Part shown: piece after piece, positions 17,606 through 26,695 of the stretch
Numbering within the stretch: position 1 is the first letter of the stretch
Layout of the letters: the number at the start of each line of letters is the position of its first letter
Assembly (NCBI RefSeq): GCF_947501665.1
Contig: NZ_CANMWS010000044.1
Location: forward strand, 1 to 34,673
Direction: 5' to 3'
DNA length: 34,673 nt
DNA from: an uncultured Shewanella sp.
Lineage (GTDB): Bacteria; Pseudomonadota; Gammaproteobacteria; Enterobacterales; Shewanellaceae
The notes under the pieces: model-generated
What the model was told of the DNA's origin: nothing
The model's database searches: none
What the model saw: the letters and a program-made list of their open reading frames with translations, nothing else
Program-made: the position numbers and the translations under genes

Positions 17606-18357
17606 ATGTTAAATGCAAGTATCAAAACGCCAGGCTCTATCATTATTATTGGTGCGGGTCCTATTGGTATTGCGGCAGCCGCACAGGCTTTGAGTCGTGG
17701 GTTGACGCCATTAGTGTTAGAAAAAGGCACTACAGTTGGCACAGCAATGCTTAAATGGGGACACGTCAAGGTATTTACGCCTTGGCAATATATCGTCGAT
17801 AACAGGTTAGTGCCTTATTAATGAAAGGTGGCTGGCAACACTCGAATCAAGATGTACTGCCAACGGGTAAAGAGATTGTTGAGCAGTATTTACAGCCTGC
17901 GGCAAATACGCCTGAGTTGATCGATGTTATCCATTATGGGGCAGAAGTGATAGGGGTAACTAAAACCGATTTGAGTAAGTCAGCGTCAAAAAATAGAGAC
18001 AAATCGGGGTATACGGTCCATGTTAACATGGCTGACGGCACTGCTTTGCAACTTGAGGCGCAAGCTGTGTTGGATGCATCGGGAACAGGATCTCACCCGA
18101 ACCCCATCGGGCTTGATGGATTACCTGTTGCTGGCGAGAGAGAGAATCAAGATATGATCCACTATGGTATACCAGATGTGCTGAACACCGAACGTCTGAA
18201 TTATCAAAATAAGAAAGTATTAGTTCTAGGTGCAGGGCATTCTGCCATGAATGTTGTATTGGATTTATTAAACTTACCTGTTAGTGGTAGTAGGGCAATC
18301 TATTGGGGACTGCGTCACGATAATATTGAGAAGCTCGTGGGAGAATGGATTGAGTAG
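17606..18357 (+). pseudogene. Broken flavin-dependent monooxygenase of ars locus
   Basis: Two fragments in different frames. The first (17606-17821) has an N-terminal dinucleotide site IIIIGAGPIGIAAAAQA and the FTPWQYIVDN motif; the second (from about 17800 to 18357) continues KGGWQHSNQDVLPTGKEIVE and has a second Rossmann site VLVLGAGHSAMNVVLDLL. Adding one base near 17797-17803 joins them (IVDN-x-VSALLMKGGW), so a single-base deletion is likely. The protein also ends early: after YWGLRHDNIEKLVGEWIE it stops, at about 250 codons, whereas this family of FAD/NAD(P)-binding proteins found beside arsenic genes is usually over 400. Both the frameshift and the missing C-terminal half argue that the enzyme is dead. 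Confidence 0.8.
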
Positions 18358-19612
18358 TCTCGCCTCTGTTCCAAAGGCGCCGACTAAGCTGTCTATTGTC
18401 GAATTGGGCATTGCTCAAATTTGTTCTTGGGGAAGCTTATATTATAGCTTTCCTCAAGTTGCCCAAGCGGTAATGCAAGAGTTTTCATGGAGTCAGTCGC
18501 AAGTGTATGGTGCATTAACCCTTGGATTATTAGTGTCCTCATTTGCAGGTTTACCCATAGGACGGGCTATTGACAAAGGCTGGGGCCGTTTAGTCATGAT
18601 GTTGGGCTCCTTGTTAGCAGGTGTACTATTACTGATGGGCTCACAGCTTGATTCTCTTTTTGGGTTTTATCTTGTGTTTGTTGGCGTAGGGGCTTTACAA
18701 AGTGCGACTTTATATGACGCCGCTTTCTCGGTTATTGCCTCAAGTCACAATAAAGCAGACACTAAACAGTTGATCACACAATTAACTCTCTGGGCCGGCT
18801 TTGCCAGTACGGTGTTTATTCCCCTTATTGAAGTGATTTTAAAATACAGTGATTGGCGTAGTGTGCTGCAATTTTTAGGGGTGATAAATATCCTTGTGTG
18901 TACCCGTTTATATGCGCGCCTACCTCAGCAAGTATTAGTGAACTTAAGTGCTTCAACGGCTTTGAGTGACAATTTGGTGAGTCAGAATACTCACTTAACC
19001 GTCACAGTGGAGCATGAAAGTGTAAAGTGGGCCTTAAAGCAACCTATTTTTTGGTTATTATTAGCCGCTTTTAGTTTTTTTGCCGCGGTGACGACGGCCT
19101 TTAAATTTCATTTTTATCCATTATTACTGGAAAAGGGGCTTAACATCCATGATGTGGTTATATTATTAGCGATTCTTGGTCCAGCTCAAGTGTTTGCCAG
19201 ATTGCTGTTAAAGTGGTTTGGTGAACAAATATCTGTCCTATCTTTAGGTTATATATCTGCCCTCGTATTGTTCGTTTTCTTTGTTGTTTTGGCATTTTTA
19301 CCGACGCACTTTTTGCTACTATTACCCTTTATTATATTATTTGGCGCCGCGACAGGAACGATGACAATTATTAAGGGAGTTGCGGTGTCTGAATTATTAT
19401 CACAACGTCATTATGGGGTGATTAATGGGGCGATGAATGTGCCGATCAAAATCGTCACCGCTTTGTCGCCATTAGCAGCAGCGATGATTTGGTTGTTTGG
19501 GCAAAGTTATGGATATTTATTGCAGATATTGATTGTACTGTCACTACTGACTACAGTGTGTTTTGTTATGGTGATTAAGCGTTATTCAAAAGAGTGTCAT
19601 TCACAAAAATAG
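18350..19612 (+). CDS. MFS transporter (ars-associated)
   Basis: TTG 18350 is the likely start: GGGAGA (18339-18344) is correctly spaced and the resulting N-terminus (MSSLASVPKAPTKLSIVELG) leads straight into the first membrane helix. It overlaps the end of the upstream frame by 8 bases. About 420 residues with roughly 12 hydrophobic segments and an MFS-type loop 2 motif, GLPIGRAIDKGWGRLVM, between helices 2 and 3. It sits in the position where ars clusters carry an efflux MFS protein next to a flavin monooxygenase, so export of an arsenical is a fair guess, not shown. The gene is intact although its upstream partner is broken. The sigZ gene begins 14 bases downstream. Confidence 0.85.
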   Translation: MSSLASVPKAPTKLSIVELGIAQICSWGSLYYSFPQVAQAVMQEFSWSQSQVYGALTLGLLVSSFAGLPIGRAIDKGWGRLVMMLGSLLAGVLLLMGSQLDSLFGFYLVFVGVGALQSATLYDAAFSVIASSHNKADTKQLITQLTLWAGFASTVFIPLIEVILKYSDWRSVLQFLGVINILVCTRLYARLPQQVLVNLSASTALSDNLVSQNTHLTVTVEHESVKWALKQPIFWLLLAAFSFFAAVTTAFKFHFYPLLLEKGLNIHDVVILLAILGPAQVFARLLLKWFGEQISVLSLGYISALVLFVFFVVLAFLPTHFLLLLPFIILFGAATGTMTIIKGVAVSELLSQRHYGVINGAMNVPIKIVTALSPLAAAMIWLFGQSYGYLLQILIVLSLLTTVCFVMVIKRYSKECHSQK

Positions 19613-19626
19613 AAGGGTAGATTAAC

Positions 19627-20220
19627 GTGAAGTTAGAGAAAATATGGGATGAATATCGAACCAGTTTAAAAGCCTTTTTACATTCAAAGGTTTCCAATGA
19701 AGCGGATGTGGATGATTTATTGCAAGATATTTTAATTAAAACCCATCAGCATCTACATACCGTGCGCTCAGAGAAAGCAATTAAATCATGGCTGTTTCAA
19801 ATTGCGAGCCATACTATCACAGACTATTATCGTCAAAATGGCAGGGTAAAGCATGTTGAGCTTAATGAATGGGTGTTCAATAACGAAAATGACGATGTCA
19901 GTCATCAACTTAATAATCAAAGGGATAAGGAAGACTCCAATGAGGTTATTAAGCAAGAATTAGCGCATTGTATTGAACCTTTTGTCCATGCATTATCAGA
20001 AGATAATAACTTGTTATTGACAGCCATTGAACTTGAAGGCATGTCACAAAAAGAGTATGCGGCGGCCAATAGCATTCCTTATTCTACCTTAAAATCGAGA
20101 GTAAAGAAGGCGCGGTCGCAGTTACGAAAAGTCTTTGATGATTGTTGCCATATGCAATTAGATACTCAAGGAAATTTAATGGATTACGATGTGAGAGAGA
20201 ATAAAAAAAAGTCTTGTTGA
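19627..20220 (+). CDS. sigZ: ECF-type RNA polymerase sigma factor, SigZ-like
   Basis: A 197-residue sigma factor with a GTG start and AGAAGGG upstream. Sigma2 (about 1-70) includes ADVDDLLQDILIKTHQHL and KSWLFQIASHTITDYYR; sigma4 (about 125-170) includes LLLTAIELEGMSQKEYAAA and PYSTLKSRVKKARSQLRK, the DNA-binding helix. The cysteine-bearing tail (DDCCHMQLD and a terminal Cys) is typical of the SigZ subfamily, which lacks a classic adjacent anti-sigma gene; the cysteines may sense thiol or metal stress. It sits 14 bases behind the MFS gene and so is likely in the same operon. No anti-sigma gene follows. Confidence 0.9.
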   Translation: MKLEKIWDEYRTSLKAFLHSKVSNEADVDDLLQDILIKTHQHLHTVRSEKAIKSWLFQIASHTITDYYRQNGRVKHVELNEWVFNNENDDVSHQLNNQRDKEDSNEVIKQELAHCIEPFVHALSEDNNLLLTAIELEGMSQKEYAAANSIPYSTLKSRVKKARSQLRKVFDDCCHMQLDTQGNLMDYDVRENKKKSC

Positions 20221-20672
20221 ATACTCTTTATTTCTTTGCTGAGAAAGCTCAACCTTTTAAAAAGCGAACCTAAGGTGATATTGAAATCAGCCTGCTGTCT
20301 TTGTAACAAAAACAATGGTAGTTAATTCGCTTGTTTTATGTCCCCTTTATAAAGGAATGGTATCTTGACTTTGTGAACTAATAGGTTCAGGATGGTTTTA
20401 TTTTAAAGGGATCTTGACTCAATATGACTTGTTCGTTCTTGTGGAAAGTAAAGGTGTTTGAAAATAAAGTATTATTTGTTTTTTAACGGGCGGAAATGAC
20501 GGGATAAAGGAAGCGATTTTACATTGATTTACTTAGGTTAGTATGACTTCAATGAATTCTATTTTAAATTATTTTGCTTTAGAAAGTGTATTTGGGGTGA
20601 TTTTAGAGGAAGTGAAAGAGCTGCAGTCGTTTTAAATTTATGTTTGAATTTTACTGATAGAGGAAATAGAGA
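20221..20672. other. Spacer downstream of sigZ with a tiny ORF
   Basis: The stretch has no supported full gene. It has two similar segments, GGTATCTTGACT near 20358 and GGGATCTTGACT near 20408, that could be -35 elements, without clear -10 partners. A 30-codon ORF at 20543-20635 (MTSMNSILNYFALESVFGV and an acidic end) has only a weak ribosome-binding site; it may be chance. Confidence 0.3.
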
Positions 20673-21041
20673 ATGAGTGAGTTAACCCAGCACTATGCAG
20701 ATATAAAACCCTCCAGTCAGCATGTTCAATTTATGTTAGATGGTGTCATCGTTGCTAATAGTCATCAAGCATTAATCTTAAAAGAGGTATCGCCTAAGGG
20801 CGAGTTTCCCCCTGTATGGTATATTCCAGTGGGTGATATTATTGGCACGTATTTAGATAAAACCAATTTGCATACCTTTTGCCCTATTAAAGGGGAGGCG
20901 AGTTATTACAGCATGAATGTGAATGGTACAGTATATGACAATATCGTTTGGTATTATTCTGATCCGTTACCCCCTGTAGCAGCAATAAAGGGTTATGTTT
21001 CTTTTGATCTTAGCCGTGTTTCACACTCAATAATATCGTAA
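20673..21041 (+). CDS. DUF427 domain protein
   Basis: 122 residues, ATG preceded by AGAGGAA. The sequence carries the compact beta-rich DUF427 pattern: VQFMLDGVIVANSHQALIL, VWYIPVGDI, then the hallmark FCPIKGEASYYSM and a final IKGYVSFD strand. DUF427 proteins are small, cytoplasmic and lack an established biochemical role. The gene stands alone; its 3' end faces the convergent phosphodiesterase gene 40 bases away. Confidence 0.85.
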   Translation: MSELTQHYADIKPSSQHVQFMLDGVIVANSHQALILKEVSPKGEFPPVWYIPVGDIIGTYLDKTNLHTFCPIKGEASYYSMNVNGTVYDNIVWYYSDPLPPVAAIKGYVSFDLSRVSHSIIS

Positions 21042-21082
21042 AATGTAGCTATGGTCTGTGTTATGTTTTTTGGCTGTGGATC

Positions 21083-22579
21083 TTAAAAACTTGCTTTTAA
21101 ATCGTAGAAAAGCGGATAGCCAAAATCAAATTCATAAGATGTTCTTCGTGCACGAAATGCATAAGTTGGAATGGCATTCATGTTGTTGATGCCATTCCAT
21201 ACGCTAACATCCATTATGGCGCCAGAGCCTTTGTCTGTCCATATTTTGTGAAATGCCCCTACAGTGATTAAGGTATGATTGATGCAGCGAAAATTGGGCA
21301 TAATAGGCTCAGGAATGTCATAGGGTGTTAGACTATTACCTTCATAGCCAATAGTTGCAAGATCACTAATACATGTAAAGCCCGATGGGGCAATAGGGCG
21401 CCAATACACCACATCTTGAGTACCACCAGAACGTTTATCATAGCTAATAAATTCATATCCTATGGGTTTGGCTAATACACTTGGATCATCTTTCATAAAA
21501 ATAATACTGGCAACAGAGGGAATAGTATTACCAGCAACAGCGAGTTGAGAGAGATAATAATGTTGCTCATTGATATTCGGAGCCCAAATACTGATATCGT
21601 TTTCAACCCCGGTACCAGCAGAATGGTATACCTGAGTATATTCTTGGCTTGTACTGTATTGTGTTGAACTTAAAGATGAAGTAATTGTATTATACTGTGT
21701 ATTTTTGGCTGCCTGTTTAAATACCGAGTCGATAGGATGTGATACCCAAGTGCTAGGCTGAGGGATATTTAATATGCTGGCTACCATGGCGGATAAATCC
21801 CATATTCGAACGGTGTCGGTGATGACATATTTTTGCTTGATATTTGGCCCTACAATGTAAAACGGAATGGCGCGTGAGACGCCATTATCCCAAGACTGAT
21901 GGGTCTCCTTATAGCCACCATGATCGGATATAATCATGACGGTTACTTCGTCTGTGTCATTGCACTCGTCAATAGCATTAAGCAATTCACCGATTTGGCT
22001 GTCTGCTTTTGTTACGGCATTAAGATACGCAATACTGCCCCAACCCTCACTGTGTCCCGCTTGATCGACATAATCTAAGTGTAAAAAAAGTAAGTCTGGC
22101 AGGCAGGTTTCACTTTGCATTAATGCTATTGTTTGGGGAATGGCCATTGCTTCTTCGACTTTTTCATTAATTTGAAAAGCATCGCTAGCTTTAAGCAGTG
22201 ATTGAAACCCTCCCCATTCATACAGTGTCCACATTTGACCTTGAGGGTACTGTGTCCGATAGGCTGAGAATAGCGTTTCAATTTGATTTTTATACAGGTT
22301 GGTATTTGATGTGACTTTGTTTTTACTTGGGTATGAACCTGAGATCATTGCCGTCCAGTTGGGGCCACTAATGACGGGTAAAACATTCTGCATTGATAGC
22401 GTATGAGCCCCGTTATTTGCCATTTTATCCAACGTAGGAGTGGGTGTCTGTCTGATATAGTGACCCCCTAATCCATCAACGCCTATCACAACGACTTTAT
22501 TGCGCGCCTGAGTGGTGAGACTTATCAAAGGGAGCGTGAATATCACGAACAAGGGAAGGGTTAAGATGGTTTTTTTCAT
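21083..22579 (-). CDS. Secreted phosphodiesterase/phosphatase (NPP family) fused to Vps62 domain
   Basis: 498 residues, ATG with AAGGAT 5 bases upstream on the minus strand. An N-terminal signal peptide ends near TTQA. The first 290 residues are an alkaline-phosphatase-superfamily nucleotide pyrophosphatase/phosphodiesterase: VVVIGVDGLGG (metal Asp), SGPNWTAM (nucleophile Thr), LDYVDQAGHSEG (second metal site) and MIISDHGGY. The last 190 or so residues match the Vps62/DUF946 fold known from fungal and plant proteins: VYHSAGTGVENDISIWAP, repeated W-P/W-R strands and a terminal DVSVWNG. That module may bind membrane or glycan, so the enzyme could be targeted to a host or lipid surface. The substrate is unknown. 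Monocistronic; convergent with the DUF427 gene. Confidence 0.88.
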   Translation of the reverse strand: MKKTILTLPLFVIFTLPLISLTTQARNKVVVIGVDGLGGHYIRQTPTPTLDKMANNGAHTLSMQNVLPVISGPNWTAMISGSYPSKNKVTSNTNLYKNQIETLFSAYRTQYPQGQMWTLYEWGGFQSLLKASDAFQINEKVEEAMAIPQTIALMQSETCLPDLLFLHLDYVDQAGHSEGWGSIAYLNAVTKADSQIGELLNAIDECNDTDEVTVMIISDHGGYKETHQSWDNGVSRAIPFYIVGPNIKQKYVITDTVRIWDLSAMVASILNIPQPSTWVSHPIDSVFKQAAKNTQYNTITSSLSSTQYSTSQEYTQVYHSAGTGVENDISIWAPNINEQHYYLSQLAVAGNTIPSVASIIFMKDDPSVLAKPIGYEFISYDKRSGGTQDVVYWRPIAPSGFTCISDLATIGYEGNSLTPYDIPEPIMPNFRCINHTLITVGAFHKIWTDKGSGAIMDVSVWNGINNMNAIPTYAFRARRTSYEFDFGYPLFYDLKASF

Positions 22580-22641
22580 ATTTATCCTTAACGCAATACC
22601 TTAGCTGAGTACGGTTGAGAGCGAACACGCTATTTTTCAAT

Positions 22642-22678
22642 AACCTGACATACCATGATAGTCAGGGCGTATCAGGTT
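22642..22678. promoter_or_regulatory. Overlapping inverted repeats upstream of phosphodiesterase
   Basis: CCTGAC (22644-22649) pairs with GTCAGG (22661-22666). The longer left arm AACCTGA (22642-22648) can instead pair with TCAGGTT (22672-22678). The two pairings exclude each other and lie 63-99 bases before the phosphodiesterase start. Farther upstream, 22695-22701 on the minus strand reads CTGTCAT, one half of a Pho box. Regulatory meaning is inference. Confidence 0.35.
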
Positions 22679-22873
22679 TATTCTAATGAGAATAATGACA
22701 GTCTGATATTGACTGAATGGATAATTTTGTCTTTTTCGATGACGTTTATTTTTCAAGTATTGGCGTTAACAATGATGAAAGATTGTCACTTGTATTAATC
22801 ATTGTTATTTTATACCGTTATTTTTGAGTGCATGATGAAGCGCCTAATATTAAGTCATAATATGAGGAATAGA

Positions 22874-23494
22874 ATGATTGAGTCTGATAACGTTGCGAGG
22901 GAATGGTGTAACAATGATGAATATTTTGACTGTATTTTTAATCATATCAATGTGAGTCAGCGGCACTTTTCAGGCATACAGTTTGAGAATTGTACCTTTA
23001 ATGATTGTGACTTGAGTGAGGCCATTTTTAAAGATTGCAAATTTATTCATTGCAATTTTAATCGGTGTCATATGAGTGTCATAAAATGGCTTTATACTGA
23101 ATTATTTGATGTGAATTTTATTGAATGCAAGTTGATAGGTGTAGACTGGACACAAGCCGATTGGCCGACATTTAGGTTGCATCCAGAACTTGTTTTTAAG
23201 CAATGTATGCTCAATGGGGCTTCATTTTTCGGATTAAAGTTGAATGAACTCACGCTTGAATCTTGTCAGCTCCATGATGTGGATTTTAGAGAAGGGGACT
23301 TTAAGCATTCAACAATTCGGGAGTGTGATTTATTCCAGAGTCAATTTATGCGAACGCAGTTACAATCGGTGGATTTTACTGATTCGGTGCATATTGAAAT
23401 TGATATTTTGAATAACTCGCTTGCAAAGGCAACGTTCTCAAGGCTTGAGGCGCTGAATTTATTACTGGGTTTGGATATTACCTTGGTGGATTGA
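22874..23494 (+). CDS. Pentapeptide-repeat protein, Qnr-like
   Basis: ATG 22874 (GAGGAA 4 bases upstream) gives 206 residues; upstream in-frame starts at 22802 and 22862 lack a better site. From residue 20 the chain is a run of A(D/N)LXX-type pentapeptides with Phe or Leu at the centre (GIQFENCTFNDCDLSEAIFK and onward). A break near WTQADWPTFRLHPELVF resembles the loop between the two sub-domains of Qnr/MfpA-like proteins. Such right-handed beta helices can mimic B-DNA and protect gyrase. I would not call it a resistance gene: the conserved Qnr stretches are not evident. It stands alone. Confidence 0.85.
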   Translation: MIESDNVAREWCNNDEYFDCIFNHINVSQRHFSGIQFENCTFNDCDLSEAIFKDCKFIHCNFNRCHMSVIKWLYTELFDVNFIECKLIGVDWTQADWPTFRLHPELVFKQCMLNGASFFGLKLNELTLESCQLHDVDFREGDFKHSTIRECDLFQSQFMRTQLQSVDFTDSVHIEIDILNNSLAKATFSRLEALNLLLGLDITLVD

Positions 23495-23615
23495 GTTTCT
23501 CGGTTGCTTGTATCGATATAATCCGATGAATTCATATTTAGGACTGCTTTTGAGCAAGCGCTTTATTGTGTTATGACGCCTGCACCTTGAAGTCCTATCA
23601 GGAGTAAAGCATCTG

Positions 23616-23888
23616 TTAACTATCGATGTGGCCCATGTCTCTTTGTGGATCCAGTTGATCGCGCACACGACGTTTTAATATTTTTGCTTCTGGAAAGCCG
23701 CCATCTTGTTCTCGGCACCATATTAGGGTGTTGTTATAGTAAATTTTAAAGGTACCTTTCGTTGCAGGTGCCAAGGATACCTCTTCTAGCTCATCGCTAA
23801 AGGTGGATAATAGCTCTTGAGCGAGCCAACCGCTTCTTAATAACCATTGACATAATACACAGTAGTGGATAGTGATTTTAGGCTTCAT
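23616..23888 (-). CDS. SelT/SelW/SelH (Rdx) family protein, Cys form
   Basis: 90 residues. The start IHYCVLCQWLLRSGWLAQEL has the thioredoxin-like CxxC of the Rdx family (Cys9 and Cys12), where selenoproteins carry Sec at the second or first position. The centre has the usual ATKGTFKIYYNNTLIWCR strand pair and the end GFPEAKILKRRVRDQLDP is the family C-terminal helix. Length fits SelW. It is presumed to be a small cytoplasmic thiol redox protein. There is a possible unlinked start region at 23888; no operon partner. Confidence 0.88.
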   Translation of the reverse strand: MKPKITIHYCVLCQWLLRSGWLAQELLSTFSDELEEVSLAPATKGTFKIYYNNTLIWCREQDGGFPEAKILKRRVRDQLDPQRDMGHIDS

Positions 23889-24064
23889 GGGACAATCCTT
23901 TTATTGTCGATGTACATTTTGTGCCGTATGTAATGGTAATATTATACCGTAGTTCTTCTTTATGTAAGCAGGCTATTTTCTTGTATTATTTATGTTTTCG
24001 ACCTTGAATTAAGCCTAACGAATGACCATGTCTTTTATATCTTTGTTAAAAGGTTGGATTCATC

Positions 24065-25933
24065 TTGGATAATCATCATAAAGCGGTAGATGGACAGCGC
24101 GTGATTGCGCCTAATGTCACTGAAAAAGATAATAATGATCAGAGTGGTAGCCATCAATCTAGCGTAAATACGAACGACGCTAAAAAAACCAAAGCCTTTA
24201 TCAGCTTGTTACCCATTTTTGCGTTTGTTCGTCCTTATAAATGGATGGCATTGAGCGCCTTATTGGCTTTATTACTCACTGCTGCAATAAGCTTGTCTTT
24301 AGGGCAAGGGGTTAAACTTATTGTGGATAATGGCTTTATTGCAGGCTCTAAGGCACAACTTAGCCAAGCGCTTTTTATCTTAATGGGTATGATCAGTCTA
24401 TTGGCAGTAGGCACGTTTACGCGTTTTTATTTGATGTCTTGGTTAGGTGAACGGGTGAGCGGTGATATACGCAAGGCGGTCTTTAATCAAATCGTGATGT
24501 TACATCCCAGCTATTTCGAAGAAAACCGCAGTGGTGAAATGATGTCTCGTCTAACCACTGACACAGTATTACTGCAATCGATTATAGGTTCTTCTTTTTC
24601 AATGGCGTTACGCAGTGTGTTTATGTTAGTGGGCGGGCTTACGATGCTGCTTATTACCAGTTTTAAGTTGACTTTTATTGTCGTGATTTGTGTACCACTG
24701 ATCTTAGTGCCTATGATGATTTTTGGTCGTAAGGTGCGGACATTAGCAGCGAGCAGTCAAGATGCGATTGCCGATATTGGCACATATGCCGGTGAGATGA
24801 TTCAAAACATTAAAGTCGTGCAAGGCTATACCCATGAACGTCTTGAACAATTGGCATTTGCCCAAGAAGTTGAAAAAGCGTTTGAGATAGCTAAGCGTCG
24901 AGTTAGGCAGCGATCTTTATTGATTGCAGCTGTGATTTTTTTAACCTTTTCGGCAATTAGCATGATGCTTTGGGTTGGAGGAATGGATGTGCTATCAGGT
25001 AGGATGACCGGTGGGGAACTCGGTGCTTTTATTTTCTATGCCATCATGGTGGCTATGTCGGTTGCCACCATTAGTGAAGTGTATGGTGAATTACAGAGAG
25101 CGGCGGGTTCAGCCACTCGTTTATTGGATTTGTTAAAAGTGAGTAGTCATATTCAAGAGCCTGACAATCCTGTGACGATAGAATTGCAGCATGACATCGT
25201 GCTGGAATGTAAAAATGGAGATTTTTTCTATCCTTCGCAGCCTGATATTGCCGCGCTAAAAGCCATTAACTTACAAATACCTCGAGGCCAAGTCGTGGCA
25301 TTTGTGGGGCGCTCTGGCGCGGGAAAAACCACATTATTTGAACTTTTTCAGCGTTTTTATGATCCGCAAAAGGGCCAAGTGATGTTTAATGACGTTGATG
25401 TTACTCAGCTCAAATTGACGGAATTAAGGCAAGCCATGGGCATGGTGCCACAGCAACCTGTGTTATTTAGCACTGATGTTTGGCATAACATACGTTATGG
25501 AAAACCCAATGCAACGGATGAAGAAGTCATTGCTGCGGCTAAAAAAGCCCATGCTCATGCATTTATTGAGCAATTGCCACAAGGGTATCAGAGCTATTTA
25601 GGTGAGCAAGGAGTGCGATTATCTGGGGGACAAAAACAGCGTATTGCGCTTGCCCGCGCAATTTTAAAAGACCCTCAAGTGCTTTTGCTTGACGAGGCCA
25701 CGAGTGCATTAGATGCTGACAGTGAATATCATGTTCAAGCGGCATTAAAAACACTGATGCAAGATCGCACTACCCTTATTATTGCCCATCGGTTATCGAC
25801 AGTAATGCATGCAGATTTGATTGTAGTGATGGATAAAGGGGAAATTATTGATACCGGCAGTCATCAATCGTTACTCAATAGTTCTGTTTTATATCAACGT
25901 TTATGTGAACTTCAATTTGAAATCTCTGCGTGA
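24065..25933 (+). CDS. ABC exporter, MsbA/ABCB-like (fused permease-ATPase)
   Basis: TTG 24065 is the only usable start after the in-frame stop at 24047; AAAAGG lies 11 bases upstream. About 622 residues: a polar disordered N-terminus of 55 residues, six membrane helices of a type I exporter (about 60-335), then a complete ATPase: Walker A GRSGAGKTT, Q-loop VPQQPVLF, signature LSGGQKQRIALARA, Walker B VLLLDEATSALD and switch His in IIAHRLST. As a homodimer it should export a lipid, drug or lipophilic compound across the inner membrane. Sequence alone does not separate a lipid flippase from a drug pump. The gene is monocistronic. Confidence 0.93.
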   Translation: MDNHHKAVDGQRVIAPNVTEKDNNDQSGSHQSSVNTNDAKKTKAFISLLPIFAFVRPYKWMALSALLALLLTAAISLSLGQGVKLIVDNGFIAGSKAQLSQALFILMGMISLLAVGTFTRFYLMSWLGERVSGDIRKAVFNQIVMLHPSYFEENRSGEMMSRLTTDTVLLQSIIGSSFSMALRSVFMLVGGLTMLLITSFKLTFIVVICVPLILVPMMIFGRKVRTLAASSQDAIADIGTYAGEMIQNIKVVQGYTHERLEQLAFAQEVEKAFEIAKRRVRQRSLLIAAVIFLTFSAISMMLWVGGMDVLSGRMTGGELGAFIFYAIMVAMSVATISEVYGELQRAAGSATRLLDLLKVSSHIQEPDNPVTIELQHDIVLECKNGDFFYPSQPDIAALKAINLQIPRGQVVAFVGRSGAGKTTLFELFQRFYDPQKGQVMFNDVDVTQLKLTELRQAMGMVPQQPVLFSTDVWHNIRYGKPNATDEEVIAAAKKAHAHAFIEQLPQGYQSYLGEQGVRLSGGQKQRIALARAILKDPQVLLLDEATSALDADSEYHVQAALKTLMQDRTTLIIAHRLSTVMHADLIVVMDKGEIIDTGSHQSLLNSSVLYQRLCELQFEISA

Positions 25934-26102
25934 ATCTTATCAATAATTTAATGTTTTGGGCTTTACAGCTGTAAATATTTACTTTGAGGATGGCTTATTT
26001 AGTCCTTTTGGGGACTGCCCTCTATTGATGATTATCGGTATGGTTGAATAAACGGCTCCCCTTGATGGGAGAAGTGACTATCAATCCATAAAAGGGCAAT
26101 TC

Positions 26103-26567
26103 ATGACACTGAGCAAAGGGTTTTTGTTCGCTTTGTTTTCACTATTAAGTTCGGCCGTCAATGCTAAGATGCACGGTGTAGAAGAGCGAATTACACAAGC
26201 GCTTGATTTATCGGGTCAATATGAATGTATCAGTGTTAATAATAAAGACATCAAAGAAATTCATACTAATAAACAGCTAACCATCTCTTTAACGTCTGGA
26301 GATGGCAGCCGATATCAAACTTATGATATCAATTGGGTTTATAGTCTCAATGGCCAAGAAATTAATGCTCAGGCAGTGGCTATTTTACAGCATGAGACCT
26401 TGTCTTTATCGTACAATTTACATTTTCCTAATAATAAAATGGTTAACGGTGTTGAAGTGCTTCGATTTAATCAACTCGACAATCGCTGGTTTTTATACGG
26501 TAAGTGGTTAAGAAATGATGCAAGTCATAATAGCGGCTCTATTAGCTGTGTGATGTTGACTGATTAG
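26103..26567 (+). CDS. Small secreted protein, unknown function
   Basis: 154 residues, ATG with AAAAGGGC upstream. A signal peptide (GFLFALFSLLSSAVNA, cleavage before KMHG) precedes a mature protein with two cysteines, in the YECISV and SISCVML strands, which could form a disulfide closing a beta sandwich. Between them are polar strands (RYQTYDINWVYSL). I do not recognise a family. Likely periplasmic. Confidence 0.7.
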   Translation: MTLSKGFLFALFSLLSSAVNAKMHGVEERITQALDLSGQYECISVNNKDIKEIHTNKQLTISLTSGDGSRYQTYDINWVYSLNGQEINAQAVAILQHETLSLSYNLHFPNNKMVNGVEVLRFNQLDNRWFLYGKWLRNDASHNSGSISCVMLTD

Positions 26568-26695
26568 TGTGATGATCTTGTTTGAAAATAAAGTTGATAT
26601 AGCTGAATCAATAGAGTGTAGAAGTCAGTTTGAAAGCCGAATACTTTTGTCATCTTAAGGCGGTTATGCCATGAAAAATAATAACGGGAGCGAGT

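Noticed and set aside
22685..22693. Fur-box-like AATGAGAAT
   Set aside because: Only the left half is present; the right half does not match.
22874..23494. Calling the first pentapeptide gene a quinolone-resistance (qnr) gene
   Set aside because: Architecture is similar, but the well-conserved Qnr stretches are not evident, so only the fold is claimed.
23341..23668. Two minus-strand ORFs at the end of the pentapeptide gene
   Set aside because: Overlap the pentapeptide repeats or the SelW-like gene end; no start signal or domain.
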